Positions 52,155 through 61,595 of a stretch of 64,000 bases of DNA are shown here, piece by piece. This stretch comes from Desulfomonile tiedjei DSM 6799 (GTDB lineage Bacteria; Desulfobacterota; Desulfomonilia; Desulfomonilales; Desulfomonilaceae), in assembly GCF_000266945.1 (NCBI RefSeq), contig NC_018025.1, positions 2,790,001 to 2,854,000 on the forward strand, in the 5' to 3' direction. The notes beneath the pieces are model-generated. The model made no database searches, was not told where the DNA came from, and saw only the letters and a list, made by a program, of their open reading frames with translations. The position numbers were made by a program, and so were the translations under genes. Numbering within the stretch: position 1 is the stretch's first letter; every line of letters starts with the position of its first letter.

Positions 52155-52979
52155 TTATTTCGTTTTCATTGAAGGACTGTTGAGCTGTGCCACGCTTTTT
52201 GCTGCAATTGAGAGCTCTTCCCGGTTCACATCCGTTTTGCACTGCTCGTCTCGACGGCAGAAATAAATTTCGTGACCCGGATTCTTTAAAGGACGGAGGC
52301 CGCACGAACGAAGCATTGCGAGAACCGCTGCATGATTGGGAGCCCACCAATTGGTGGGATCGCCTGCAAGAGATTTTTCGATAAAAGCCATTTTCGGCCA
52401 TGCGGGATGCAGGAGGAGCAATCTGTCATCTATCGTCAGATCATCTTCAAAAACAAACACTTGCTCTCCAGGCATTGTCAGCGTCTGAAACACCAGAAGT
52501 TTCTCGAATTTCTCCGACACGATATCAAGAGCAAGCAATGGATGTCGCAAATGATAAAACACACCCATGAACAGTATCAGATCATAGGAGTCTTCCGTGA
52601 AAGCTAGTTCGTACACCTGCTTATGTAAGAATTGGATACGGGAACCCAATGCGAACTGCTCGGCAGCCCATCTGGCCTGATTCAAGTAGTGATCGTTAAT
52701 ATCTATTCCGGTAACATCGGCCCCTCGGGCTGCCAGTTGGAGCGAGTAGAATCCGGCATTGCATCCTATATCCAAAGCAGTCCAGCCGGTCATGTCCTCC
52801 GGTAGATTGGGAGATATTACACGCCATTTGTAGGTCGGAAAATCCCCGAGCGGATGTCCGGGGGCTGTCTGCGTGCCGTCCGGCAAGTGGATATTGTGAA
52901 ACCACGGTCCCAGTTCGGCTATTTCATGCTCCAGAGGAGTTCGGGGTTCGGATAGGTCCGTTTGTAACGTAGTAGGCAT
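52155..52979 (-). CDS. SAM-dependent methyltransferase (possibly Rta_06860 family)
   Basis: A 274-residue class I methyltransferase. The SAM-binding motif is ALDIGCNAGFYSLQLA (about residues 56-71), followed by VTGIDIN and LILFMGVFYHLRHPLLAL. The ATG at 52979 with upstream AGGGGGTG is preferred to a GTG at 52985. It resembles the set of methyltransferases named after Ramlibacter Rta_06860, which I recall as occurring in a conserved cluster with a B12-radical SAM protein; both are present here. It lies 24 bp upstream of the hydrolase-like gene. The substrate is unknown. Confidence 0.8.
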   Translation of the reverse strand: MPTTLQTDLSEPRTPLEHEIAELGPWFHNIHLPDGTQTAPGHPLGDFPTYKWRVISPNLPEDMTGWTALDIGCNAGFYSLQLAARGADVTGIDINDHYLNQARWAAEQFALGSRIQFLHKQVYELAFTEDSYDLILFMGVFYHLRHPLLALDIVSEKFEKLLVFQTLTMPGEQVFVFEDDLTIDDRLLLLHPAWPKMAFIEKSLAGDPTNWWAPNHAAVLAMLRSCGLRPLKNPGHEIYFCRRDEQCKTDVNREELSIAAKSVAQLNSPSMKTK

Positions 52980-53100
52980 GAGCACCCCCTGGTTTCAACG
53001 TTGCCGATCGTGTCATCAACTAATTATCAGCCACAGCATGCACTAATTGCCCAAGGAAGCCACGCACGATCACATGCTCGACAGGACGAATAGACTCCTG

Positions 53101-54228
53101 TTAAGGTTTTCGCCATACGGCACGTCCCCTGGAATATGCAGATTTCGACAAGGCCGGCTTCTTCAAAGCCTCTCGAGCATATTCCTCCAATTCTGCAGCT
53201 CTATGAGCGGAGGTGTGAGCACTGAGAATCTTTTTACGCGCAGCATACCCGATGGATTTGCGCTCGCTTTCCGAAGTATTGTGAAGATACACAAGAATGT
53301 CTTCCGTCGATTGAGCCACCAGGATCTCTTCACCAGGAACGAAAAAGTGATCCAACCCTTGCCACCAGTCGCTCACAATAGGTATCCCGCAAGCAGCGGC
53401 TTCGAAAAGCCTGATACTGGGAGACCAGCCGGCTCTGATCATGTCACTGCGGGTGACGTTCAGCGTGAATCGTTGTGAATTATAAAAGCTTCTATGATCC
53501 CCGGGAGGAACATGATCGATTCTGTGCACATTTTGAGACCAGACTACGGAAGAGGGGTACTGAGGACCTGCCACGACGAACTTACCATTTTCCCATTGAG
53601 ATGCCGGCACATTCAAAAACTGCTCTACTTTGGGTTGTCTATCAGGGCTGTACGTTCCGAGGTATCCCAAATCCCATTTTGCAGCTCTCGTTTCCGGCCT
53701 GTAAATTGAAGGGTCTACCGAACAGTACAAAGTTCTTGCACAAGGAGAACCCATTTCATCTTCAAGGATTTTGAGCACAGGCCCGCCGGTGAATGAAAGA
53801 TAAAGATCGTATTCGGGAATGAGATCTGCAGTGAGATACTGACAGGCTCCTCTGGCGATAGCCGCAAGAGTCACGGGGGTATCGATGTCGTAGAAAGCTA
53901 CTACACCAGGAGAATTCTGCAGAATCCAATTGCCGATCTCTATTCCTGCGGACACGTAAGACCCGATAATAACCATGTCGGCAGATCGGATCCGCGCTAA
54001 ATGGAATCTCTGTACGTCCGAGAATCGTTTGTACAGTATTATTTTGCAGCCTTGAGGATAGGGCATGTCCCGATGGGAAGCGTACCATTCCGCATCCTGT
54101 TCCAGAAAGGTCACCTTGTGCCCCAAGCGGGCGAGTTCCGCCACAAGTCCTCTGTATGTCACTGCATGCCCATTGCCCCAGGAAGAGGTAATGGACAGAC
54201 CGAAAATCACAATGTTTAGTTGACTCAT
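53101..54228 (-). CDS. CgeB-like glycosyltransferase
   Basis: A 375-residue protein with a GT-B-like fold. The N-terminus is IVIFGLSITSSWGNGHAVTYRGL, followed by HKVTFLEQDAEWY. The C-terminal donor-binding segment is FTLNVTRSDMIRAGWSPSIRLFEAAACGIPIVSDWW. The family (CgeB/DUF3880-type, glycosyltransferase 1_2) includes spore-crust and surface-glycan enzymes. The ATG at 54228 follows TTGGAGAG. It is clearly paralogous to the plus-strand gene at 58540-59601, which shares motif order and wording. Confidence 0.82.
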   Translation of the reverse strand: MSQLNIVIFGLSITSSWGNGHAVTYRGLVAELARLGHKVTFLEQDAEWYASHRDMPYPQGCKIILYKRFSDVQRFHLARIRSADMVIIGSYVSAGIEIGNWILQNSPGVVAFYDIDTPVTLAAIARGACQYLTADLIPEYDLYLSFTGGPVLKILEDEMGSPCARTLYCSVDPSIYRPETRAAKWDLGYLGTYSPDRQPKVEQFLNVPASQWENGKFVVAGPQYPSSVVWSQNVHRIDHVPPGDHRSFYNSQRFTLNVTRSDMIRAGWSPSIRLFEAAACGIPIVSDWWQGLDHFFVPGEEILVAQSTEDILVYLHNTSESERKSIGYAARKKILSAHTSAHRAAELEEYAREALKKPALSKSAYSRGRAVWRKP

Positions 54229-54404
54229 CTCTCCAATTTTCCGGATCCCGTTTGCCGGCACCTTCTAAAGTAACCGAGATTCATATTGCGTAGAGGTTCC
54301 CTCGTCATTCGGATTTCCAGCATCAGAGTACCCGTATGACATACGTCGCAGCAGTATTGTTCGCCATAAGCACATTTCTCGACACACATGATTAAATTCA
54401 ACTG

Positions 54405-55736
54405 TTATTTCAGGCTAGAAAGAACATCAGATGAACAAAACATTTCGGGGCTTTTCTCAGTGACTTCATCATTGGACAACTCCACCTCTTCAAGAGACAT
54501 AGGCTGTTGATTCTGAATGTCGCTGAAATGCGAATGCTCGGCCAGGTAGTATCTGTGGGCACGCTCCCAGGAACAGGAATCCGGCGATCCCCACAACTGC
54601 CGGTATGCCGGTGAACCAGGGTACGGGAACATCGGCACAGGATCGTTCGCCCAAATACCTTGCTTCTGCAAAGTTTCTCGCCACTCACGTATGTCTGCCA
54701 GATTGTCGCCGGGTACTCGAATCAGGTTGGCCTGGACAAACGGAACAAATTGTCGGGTAGTCACGAGCAAGTCAGTGATTTGTTTGGTGCTTTTTCGGCA
54801 ATCTTTCTGCAGGCTATTTCGCCCATCATCGGTAATACTTTCGACACCAGCTTCGATAGAGACGCATCCGGCTTTGCCCAACAACGCAAGGGTTTCTCTG
54901 TTCCATAAATCGATTCGCGTTTGAATGCCGAATTTTATGTCCCTCAGAGCGAGTTCGTTCAACAACTCCCTTCGGGGAAAGAATGTTTCGTCAATAAAGT
55001 ACAGGTACTTCACCCCCTGCGACTGCAGGCGGTCGATTTCGTCGAAGAGAATCTTCAGAGGTCGTCTTCTATACTTCGTGCGAAAGTATTCCTTCGCACA
55101 GAAGATGCACCTGAAAGGGCACCCTCTGGACGATTCCACTTCAGCCCCCGGTCCTTCCGGAACAGTCTCGAAACGATGGTGATGATGCGCGTGTCGCGCG
55201 ACCCACTCATCCGGCCAGATAAGCGCAGGTATCCGGTTCAAATCCACTTCATTGGGTTGTGCTGAGTATGTGCGTCCTGGAAAATGCAGTGAAGGAATTT
55301 CTTCCCATGCCATGAAAAGCCGCGACACAACGTCTTCGCATTCTCCCCTGATCACAGCATCTATTCCGAGCTTTTCCCGTGTGCATTCAGGAGTTATCGA
55401 TCCATGCGGTCCGGCCGCAATGAGCCGGCCGCCTGTTTTGCGAAGTGCACGGGCTACGATCTGCGGTTCGCGCAGTTCCGGAGGTGGACACCGCCAGAAC
55501 AGGTAAGTCGGTGCCGTAAGAAGTATCGTAAAATTCGGAGCAAATTTGGAGACTGTCCTATGAAGATCGCTCAGAGCCAGGTCGAACAAGTGAGCATCGA
55601 TGATTATGGCCTCATGACCCTCAGACTCCAGAATGGCCTTTGCATAGCCCAATTCGAGAGGAAAGTGAGCAGATCGACAACCAAAGTAAACGCTGGAATG
55701 AAATGTCCAGTTGGGGTTGACCAGCGCAAATTTCAT
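54405..55736 (-). CDS. B12-binding radical SAM enzyme
   Basis: A 443-residue protein with an N-terminal cobalamin-binding-like Rossmann domain (1-150; ELGYAKAILESEGHEAIIIDAHL). The radical SAM core carries RGCPFRCIFC (about 203-212), FIDETFFPRR and the GVESITDDGR region. Such enzymes methylate unreactive carbons or rearrange intermediates. The architecture and neighbours match what I recall as the 'rhizo-twelve' B12-radical SAM family. Its ATG overlaps the epimerase stop (ATGA, 55733-55736), so the two are translationally coupled. Confidence 0.88.
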   Translation of the reverse strand: MKFALVNPNWTFHSSVYFGCRSAHFPLELGYAKAILESEGHEAIIIDAHLFDLALSDLHRTVSKFAPNFTILLTAPTYLFWRCPPPELREPQIVARALRKTGGRLIAAGPHGSITPECTREKLGIDAVIRGECEDVVSRLFMAWEEIPSLHFPGRTYSAQPNEVDLNRIPALIWPDEWVARHAHHHHRFETVPEGPGAEVESSRGCPFRCIFCAKEYFRTKYRRRPLKILFDEIDRLQSQGVKYLYFIDETFFPRRELLNELALRDIKFGIQTRIDLWNRETLALLGKAGCVSIEAGVESITDDGRNSLQKDCRKSTKQITDLLVTTRQFVPFVQANLIRVPGDNLADIREWRETLQKQGIWANDPVPMFPYPGSPAYRQLWGSPDSCSWERAHRYYLAEHSHFSDIQNQQPMSLEEVELSNDEVTEKSPEMFCSSDVLSSLK

Positions 55737-56899
55737 CGGATTCGGATCCGCTCCATACGTGGAGTCCTAACGAGAGCAGTCTCGTGAATAAGTCCTCTAC
55801 ACTGAAGCTCGTAACCTGCCTGTTCACAGCGATCTACTGCTGTCTGACCGGCAACCCATTCGGCAAGCTCAGTGAGACCGTCTTCGAGTCTAACACGCGG
55901 TTCGTATCCCAGTACTCGCCTTGCAAGGGAAATATCAGCAAAACAATGGCGTATATCGCCGAATCGAAAACGTCCCGTGATCTCGGGGATCAAATGTTCT
56001 TTGCCGAGGATTTCAGCGAGACGGTATCCTATCTCCAAAATGGTGTACCTGTTTCCGCTTCCAATATTGAATATCTGACCTGCGGCTGAAGAGACTTCCA
56101 GCGCGAGACGACACGCTCTTGCCACATCGCTGACATGTACGAAATCCCTTTGCTGAAGGCCGTCTTCGTAAATCAGAGGGGATCGGTTATTGAGAATCCG
56201 ACTCGCAAAAATGGCCAAAACACCAGTGTAAGGATTTGAAAGAGCCTGACGAGTGCCATACACGTTGAAAAGCCTTAGAGCCACAACCGGAATCTTGTAT
56301 GCTTTACCCACGATGAAACTCATCTGTTCCTGACTGTACTTGGATAGTGCATATACGGACGAGAGGTGAGGGGGTTTGGATTCCGGGGTATAGACCGGCG
56401 TCAAATATCGCCCGAAATGATCGCTCAGCTCCCATTCGCCTTTCTCCAGATCCCGTAAGACTCTATTATGGGGAAAAGTCGGCCTGCCATCCATGTCCCT
56501 GTAGAGACCCTCACCGTAGATGCTCATAGAAGAAGCGACTATAAGCCTTCGGACCGGTCTTTCCACGAGAGCCTGCAGTAGGGTCGCCGTCCCGACGTCA
56601 TTCACATCCGTGTAATCGCGAATAGCGTACATGCTTTGGCCGACACCGACCATGGCTGCCAGATGGTACACGTCATCGACATTCTTCAGAGCAGCCTTTA
56701 CAGTCTCAAGGCAACAGACGTCCCCAACAATCAGCTCTGCGTCTCCGGACAGATACTGAGGGCGCTTGCAGCCGGGCCCATGCACCTGAGCGCACAGATT
56801 GTCAAGAACGCGAACCCTATATCCTGTGTGAAGCAATTCGTCAGTAAGATGTGAACCAATGAAACCTGCTCCTCCAATAATTAAGACATGACGAGCCAT
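55733..56899 (-). CDS. NAD-dependent sugar epimerase/dehydratase (extended SDR)
   Basis: A 388-residue extended short-chain dehydrogenase. It has the NAD-binding GGAGFIGSH (9-17), the catalytic Ser region ASSMSIYGEG, YALSK (Tyr-x3-Lys) and the NVYGTRQ and IGSGNRYTI segments of nucleotide-sugar epimerases. It converts a nucleotide-linked sugar, supplying a donor for the CgeB-like glycosyltransferases. It is the first gene of the minus-strand operon leading to the B12-radical SAM gene. Confidence 0.88.
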   Translation of the reverse strand: MARHVLIIGGAGFIGSHLTDELLHTGYRVRVLDNLCAQVHGPGCKRPQYLSGDAELIVGDVCCLETVKAALKNVDDVYHLAAMVGVGQSMYAIRDYTDVNDVGTATLLQALVERPVRRLIVASSMSIYGEGLYRDMDGRPTFPHNRVLRDLEKGEWELSDHFGRYLTPVYTPESKPPHLSSVYALSKYSQEQMSFIVGKAYKIPVVALRLFNVYGTRQALSNPYTGVLAIFASRILNNRSPLIYEDGLQQRDFVHVSDVARACRLALEVSSAAGQIFNIGSGNRYTILEIGYRLAEILGKEHLIPEITGRFRFGDIRHCFADISLARRVLGYEPRVRLEDGLTELAEWVAGQTAVDRCEQAGYELQCRGLIHETALVRTPRMERIRIR

Positions 56900-57246
56900 A
56901 CTAATTCACCTCAGCCTTACAAAAGAATAATTGCCATCAAAGTGTGAATTATGGGACCAAAAACTCAGAATATGACGGACCTTAAGTTGCTGCGAGCCAC
57001 ATGTGCAACTTAGATGCCATTCAGCTTCTCACCTCGGTCCGAGAACGCAGAAGATTCTAATCGGTAGGGATTTGTTGAAGCCATTGCCCTGACGACTGAA
57101 ACGCGTGAATCACAATCTTTAACCATATGCGCACAAAACACCCAAAGATATTTTCCTGTGGGCACAATGCGCACTGCACAGTGAAGGACGTAATACAAAT
57201 TTGCATTCAAAATCCCCCCATTCCCCTTTTATAGAGGGGGTAGAGG

Positions 57247-57669
57247 GCATATGCGCTAACCCAGAGTGTTTTTAGTTGGTTGTTCTGGAGGAACAACTGA
57301 GAATAGGCTGGCGATTCATCGCCGGTTAAGGAAAAACATAATGATTTTCGAGTCTCGGAGGGACGACTGATACACGATTCCCGGCAATGAAGAAAGTGTC
57401 TCAAAATTCTCGAATGCGCAAAAATCGTGCCACGATTCATCATTCCTGTAGGGGCAGGTCTCGTGCCTGCCCTTCTGCAATGACCGGCACGGAGGCCGGT
57501 CACTACCGGGCACCCACGAGGGGCGCCCCTACAATAGGGCCGGGACATGATGAGAAAGTCGTGCCACGATCCAGAATAAAATCTGACTTTTGAGACAGTT
57601 TCTGAATTACCGGGCTATTTTCTTTAGTCCCTTTGGGACAAAGGATTGGAACAAAGTTAGCGCCTATGG
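57247..57669. repeat. Repeat family A, copy 3, interrupted by a family B element
   Basis: The ends GCATATGCGCTAACCC (57247-57262) and AAGTTAGCGCCTATG (57654-57668) match the family A termini, and the hairpins appear in the same order as in copy 1. The hairpin CCCGGCAATGA/ATTACCGGG is split by a 211-bp insertion. The surrounding stretches 56900-57246 and 57670-58013 show nothing recognisable. Confidence 0.88.
57392..57602. repeat. Repeat family B, copy 2 (nested in family A with 4-bp duplication)
   Basis: The termini GAAAGTGTCTCAAAA and TTTTGAGACAGTTTC are 15-bp inverted repeats with one mismatch. They are flanked by direct TGAA (57388-57391 and 57603-57606) exactly where the uninterrupted family A copies have a single TGAA. 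Subterminal ATCGTGCCACGAT-type palindromes occur on both sides, and the centre holds GC-rich hairpins (GACCGGCACGGAGGCCGGTC). Confidence 0.9.
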
Positions 57670-58013
57670 GAGCAGGGGATTTTCGTCTAACTTTGAAAGC
57701 AAATTGGCGTTATCCGGTATCCTTTGAAGAGTGAGCAAACCGACTACATTTCTTCTCTTGTGATTAGATGAAATCGCAGAACAGGGCCTGTTGCGGGCGG
57801 GCACCAGTGTACCATAGAGCTTATCCAGGAATTTGAAAGATAATTAGTAGCGATGCCGTTTTCTTTTCTGTGCAAGCCAGGATTCGGATTTGGAGGAAGA
57901 ATTGGAATTTGCGTTTACCTTAAGATTACGCCTACTGTTTTATTGCAGGGTTTTGATTCGACGGTTCTCGAACTCGTCTTGTTCGCTCGATTTTCTCGAT
58001 GAGCCGGCAATTC

Positions 58014-58217
58014 TTACTGGATCTGACTCACACCTTTGGCAACATCCGTCGGACGCTTATACTCACTGTCCGGGAGGTTCTTGAGAACTGCCATAATGTC
58101 CTCAGGAGCGTTCTGGCCTTTCGCATGCTGGACGAGATCCTTTTTCTGAGCGGGATAGTTCATCCCTTTCAGATATTTTTGAATCTGGATCGGATTTGTT
58201 TTTTTCTGCGATGCCAT
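58014..58217 (-). CDS. DUF2795-like small protein
   Basis: A 67-residue basic protein: IQKYLKGMNYPAQKKDLV, then HAKGQNAPEDIMAVLKNLPD and a conserved tail ending in DVAKGVSQ. It fits the DUF2795 pattern (KGxxYPA.K.dL...A...gA...vl..L..lp...y..p.dV..a). Such proteins are small, cytoplasmic and of unknown function. It is flanked by gene-poor DNA on both sides, and the stretch 58218-58539 shows nothing else. Confidence 0.75.
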   Translation of the reverse strand: MASQKKTNPIQIQKYLKGMNYPAQKKDLVQHAKGQNAPEDIMAVLKNLPDSEYKRPTDVAKGVSQIQ

Positions 58218-58539
58218 GGTGTTGTACCTTATTATTTGAAATCATACCCGTATGCTGGGCTTTGTCTTTTTATGCAAACTACGTGCCAAACAAAAGACCT
58301 ATCGATTTTTCCCTATGCCGAGCACAATGACGAGAATGTTCAAATGATCTGTATAAGCCATTGGTTGACAGAATTACGAAGATCAACTAACATGAACTAC
58401 AAAGATGTGCTCGAATTGTTTCCGTGTATTTTGTCTGGTAGGCGGGCAGTTGAAATCCGGTGTTCTCTTAAGGGCCGATTGACTTATAACGGATTTTCGC
58501 CTGTGCATGAGTAAGATCCGCATCAAAGCGGGTGCAGAC

Positions 58540-59601
58540 ATGAAATTGACTATTTTCGGACTTACCATCAGTTCGTCATGGGGTAACGGCCATGCTACGA
58601 TCTGGCGAGGCTTATGTCGCTCTTTTGCTCGTCGCGGCCATGAAGTGACATTTTTCGAACAAGACGTATCTTACTATTCTCAACATCGTGATCTGACTGA
58701 AATGCCAGGGGTGACTATTTGTTTGTACTCGGATTGGGATTCCGTCGAACCCCTGGCACGAGAGACGTTATCTCAGTCAGATGTGGCGGTGGTTACCTCT
58801 TACTGTCCGGATGGAGCTGCTGCGTCGAATGTCATGCTCGAATATCCATCCCTTATCCGAGTCTTCTACGATATGGATACCCCTGTCACTCTTCAAGCTC
58901 TGGAGCGCGGAGAAAAAGTACCTTACCTCAGTCCGCGAAGATTCAGGGATTTCGATCTAGTGCTCAGTTATACGGGTGGAGCCGTGCTCGACAGATTGAA
59001 GCGTCGTTTCGGAGCAAAACGGGTATCACCGTTGTATGGCTGCGCAGATCCTGAAGTCCATGTACCGGTACCGGCTGCGGAAGCTTATCGAGCGGATCTC
59101 TCCTATCTTGGCACGTACGCTGAAGATCGTCAGTCCATTCTGAATCAACTGCTCATCCAGGCCTCAAACGAGCTTCCGCGAAAGAAATTTCTTGTCGGCG
59201 GTGCCCTGTATCCTGCGGATTTTCCATGGAAAGAGAACATTTGGTTTATTCGTCATGTACCTCCTCCCGAGCATCCTCAGTTCTATTGTTCGTCTTTTTT
59301 TACCCTCAATATCACGAGAAGGATCATGTCCACCTGCGGGTACTGTCCTTCCGGTCGGCTGTTCGAAGCTGCGGCCTGCGGAGTTCCCGTTATAACTGAT
59401 TGGTGGGAAGGCTTGGACAGCTTTTTCGATCCTGCTTCAGAGATCATAGTTGCAAAGGATACTCGTGCGGTTGTGTTCGCATTGACTATGTCCCGGGAAG
59501 AGAGAGAAGAAATAGCGCGAGCGGCCCGGAAACGTATTCTGTCCGATCATACGGCAGACCGGAGAGTCCAGGAATTGGAACGCATTCTCATGTCCTGCTG
59601 A
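58540..59601 (+). CDS. CgeB-like glycosyltransferase (paralogue of 53101-54228)
   Basis: A 353-residue GT-B-like protein: KLTIFGLTISSSWGNGHATI, then HEVTFFEQDVSYY, DMDTPVTLQALERGE and the donor-site segment CPSGRLFEAAACGVPVITDWWEG. It shares this layout almost line for line with the minus-strand glycosyltransferase 4 kb to the left, so the two arose by duplication and probably add sequential sugars. The ATG at 58540 is chosen because it aligns with the paralogue's start; an in-frame ATG at 58507 is possible. Confidence 0.82.
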   Translation: MKLTIFGLTISSSWGNGHATIWRGLCRSFARRGHEVTFFEQDVSYYSQHRDLTEMPGVTICLYSDWDSVEPLARETLSQSDVAVVTSYCPDGAAASNVMLEYPSLIRVFYDMDTPVTLQALERGEKVPYLSPRRFRDFDLVLSYTGGAVLDRLKRRFGAKRVSPLYGCADPEVHVPVPAAEAYRADLSYLGTYAEDRQSILNQLLIQASNELPRKKFLVGGALYPADFPWKENIWFIRHVPPPEHPQFYCSSFFTLNITRRIMSTCGYCPSGRLFEAAACGVPVITDWWEGLDSFFDPASEIIVAKDTRAVVFALTMSREEREEIARAARKRILSDHTADRRVQELERILMSC

Positions 59602-59666
59602 ACAAATGAAAATTGAGAACAAGAAGCGAGTGCGGCACTTGAGGAAAACGATCAGTCATACGAATG

Positions 59667-59815
59667 TGCGTTCAAAGAAGTAATCCCGCCACCGGCGGGA
59701 GCAAATTCGGTCCCGGCATGTCTCCGAAGCGAAGTCAGGCCGTGCCGTTCGTAGCGAAGGAGATTTGGCGGGACCGGCCAAAAACAGATCTCTCAATATT
59801 CCCTCTATGAAAGCA
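59667..59815. repeat. Repeat family D, copy 2
   Basis: TGCGTTCAAAGAAGTAA at the left and CCCTCTATGAAAGCA at the right. The interior GGTCCCGGCATGTCTCCGAA matches the complement of copy 1 (26445-26564), with an added hairpin CCCGCCACCGGCGGG. Its right end is 20 bp before the start codon of the phosphatase gene and just upstream of its ribosome-binding site. Confidence 0.8.
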
Positions 59816-59835
59816 TATTGATATCAGGGGGCTTG

Positions 59836-60444
59836 ATGACAACTTTTCTCTTGGTACGTCACGGTAACAGCACTGCAGGAGAGAGTATTCCGGGAAGACT
59901 GAAAGGCGTGCATCTCAGCGATTCAGGCAAAGAACAGGTGAACCTTTTGGCCGAACGTCTCGCCTGTATCAACTGCGATGCAATCGTGGCCAGCCCGCTC
60001 GAACGCACGAGCGAGACTGCGGAAAAGATTGCCGAACGCATGGGCAAAACGGTGAAATACAGCGATGCTCTCCTGGAAATCGATTTTGGCGAATGGGTTG
60101 GTATGCGCTTTGACGAGTTGGAAGGGACGTCGGCTTGGCACCTTTGGCATGCGTTTCGGTCCGGTACCCGCATTCCCGGCGGAGAAATCATCGGAGAAGT
60201 TCAGGCCAGAATGGTGTCTCAGGTGGAACAATTGTGCAGACAGTACCCTGACGGAACAGTGCTTGTTGTGAGCCACGGAGATCCCATCCGATCTCTCATT
60301 GCGTATTACATTGGATTGCCGCTGGACCAAATGCTTCGCATACGCATTGACACTGCTTCCGTGAGCACTCTGATAGTCACTCATTATGGAGCAGAATTGG
60401 TCGGTCTGAACGCAAGAGGAAACGGAGTTGTGGCGTTCCCGTGA
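59836..60444 (+). CDS. Histidine phosphatase/phosphoglycerate mutase-family protein
   Basis: A 202-residue member with the catalytic LVRHGNS motif (His near residue 9), ASPLERTSETAE, the acidic LLEIDFGEWVG and the second catalytic VVSHGDPIRSL. Members remove phosphate from sugars, nucleotides or cobalamin precursors (CobC type). The ATG at 59836 follows CAGGGGGC and is preferred to an in-frame TTG at 59818. Whether it serves cobalamin synthesis or the nearby sugar cluster is open. Confidence 0.85.
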   Translation: MTTFLLVRHGNSTAGESIPGRLKGVHLSDSGKEQVNLLAERLACINCDAIVASPLERTSETAEKIAERMGKTVKYSDALLEIDFGEWVGMRFDELEGTSAWHLWHAFRSGTRIPGGEIIGEVQARMVSQVEQLCRQYPDGTVLVVSHGDPIRSLIAYYIGLPLDQMLRIRIDTASVSTLIVTHYGAELVGLNARGNGVVAFP

Positions 60445-60530
60445 TGCCTTTTCTCCTATTTGAAGCTCAATGTGCCGGATAGAGCACGTTCCGGCACATT
60501 TGAATGTGAAAATATCGACCCGAAAGACTG

Positions 60531-61010
60531 CTAAACAGGAATTCGTTCGCTAGCTTCAGGAGCCTTCTTTCTCTCGCGATGCATTTGGGCCCGTCCAGCT
60601 TCGGTGATGCTCTTGAATACATCAAGAAACATGTCGCTGTCTTCGGTCTTGACGGCGAGATCTCCAAGGGAGACTATCCCCACTGCTTTTTGGGAGCGGT
60701 CTGTAACGATCACTCTCCTGATCTTGTGATTTGAGAACAGTTGTGCGAGTTTCTCAACAGTGTCTTCCTTGTCGCAGGTCACCGGATTCTGCGACATGAT
60801 ATCCCGCACCTTCGTTTTGTTCAGATCTTTCTTCTCTGCAATACCCCGGACAACAATGTCTCGATCTGTCAGGAGACCGGAAATGGAATCTCTCGCAGTT
60901 ACAACCAGAAAGCCTACATCCAATTTCTTCATTTTCTGTGCGGCTTCGGTCAGCGAAGCATTGTCATCGAGAACCAGAACTGTGGGCGTCATAATTTCCG
61001 AAATTTTCAT
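60531..61010 (-). CDS. CBS-domain pair protein
   Basis: A 159-residue protein made of two CBS motifs: KISEIMTP...GLLTDRDIVVRGIA and VRDIMSQNPVTC...GIVSLGDLAVK. A charged C-terminal helix follows. CBS pairs bind adenosyl nucleotides and regulate partners. The ATG at 61010 follows GGAGGAATTGG. No partner domain is fused. The 580-bp gap to the right (61017-61595) shows only a hairpin near the next gene. Confidence 0.88.
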   Translation of the reverse strand: MKISEIMTPTVLVLDDNASLTEAAQKMKKLDVGFLVVTARDSISGLLTDRDIVVRGIAEKKDLNKTKVRDIMSQNPVTCDKEDTVEKLAQLFSNHKIRRVIVTDRSQKAVGIVSLGDLAVKTEDSDMFLDVFKSITEAGRAQMHRERKKAPEASERIPV

Positions 61011-61502
61011 TACCAATTCCTCCCCTGCGGTGTTAAGTCAATTGTGTCCATGCTTCAAGAATCATTAATTGAAAAGACCACAACACTTCGAGAATGTTCC
61101 GATTACGCTCATAACGGCATTGTACGGACAAGATTCTGTCTTCTGTCCGTTCCCTGTATCGATCCGATCGAGCGTTCGAGCCACGGCAATCAATGCGATA
61201 ACTGCTCGCAATGGCTGCTTTCTGTAAAACCATCACTCAAAAAACAATGAAAGAATTCGGAAAGCTGGCAGTCCTTACAAACCATGCAGCGGAACAGCAT
61301 CCGGTAGCACGGGTTTCGGTTGCTCATACCGATTCGCTTTTGTTTTTGTAATCTGGCAGGCTTGAGGTATCCTTCGCTTCGGACGACGCAAGGCCGTCTA
61401 ATCACTCCGCTCAGAACACCTCAGCCTTCGCCATCTTATATGCATAATTGCGAAATGGTATCAGCACGTATTTTCATAGTCTTCAGGAGCAGAAGTGGGC
61501 GG

Positions 61503-61538
61503 GGTCCGGGTGATGTTTAAATCCGAATCACCCGGACC
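61503..61538. terminator. 12-bp perfect inverted repeat after the molybdenum hydroxylase gene
   Basis: GGTCCGGGTGAT (61503-61514) and its complement (61527-61538) with a 12-nt loop, 58 bp beyond the stop codon. It lacks a T-run, so it is a structured 3' end or a weak terminator. Confidence 0.5.
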
Positions 61539-61595
61539 TGTTTCGAAAATTAATGGCTGTACAAAAAAGGCATTTCCTCAAGCGTGCCAGTCCGA

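Noticed and set aside
57999-58514. 171-codon plus-strand ORF
   Set aside because: Overlaps the DUF2795-like gene on the other strand and has no family pattern; the small minus-strand gene is better supported.
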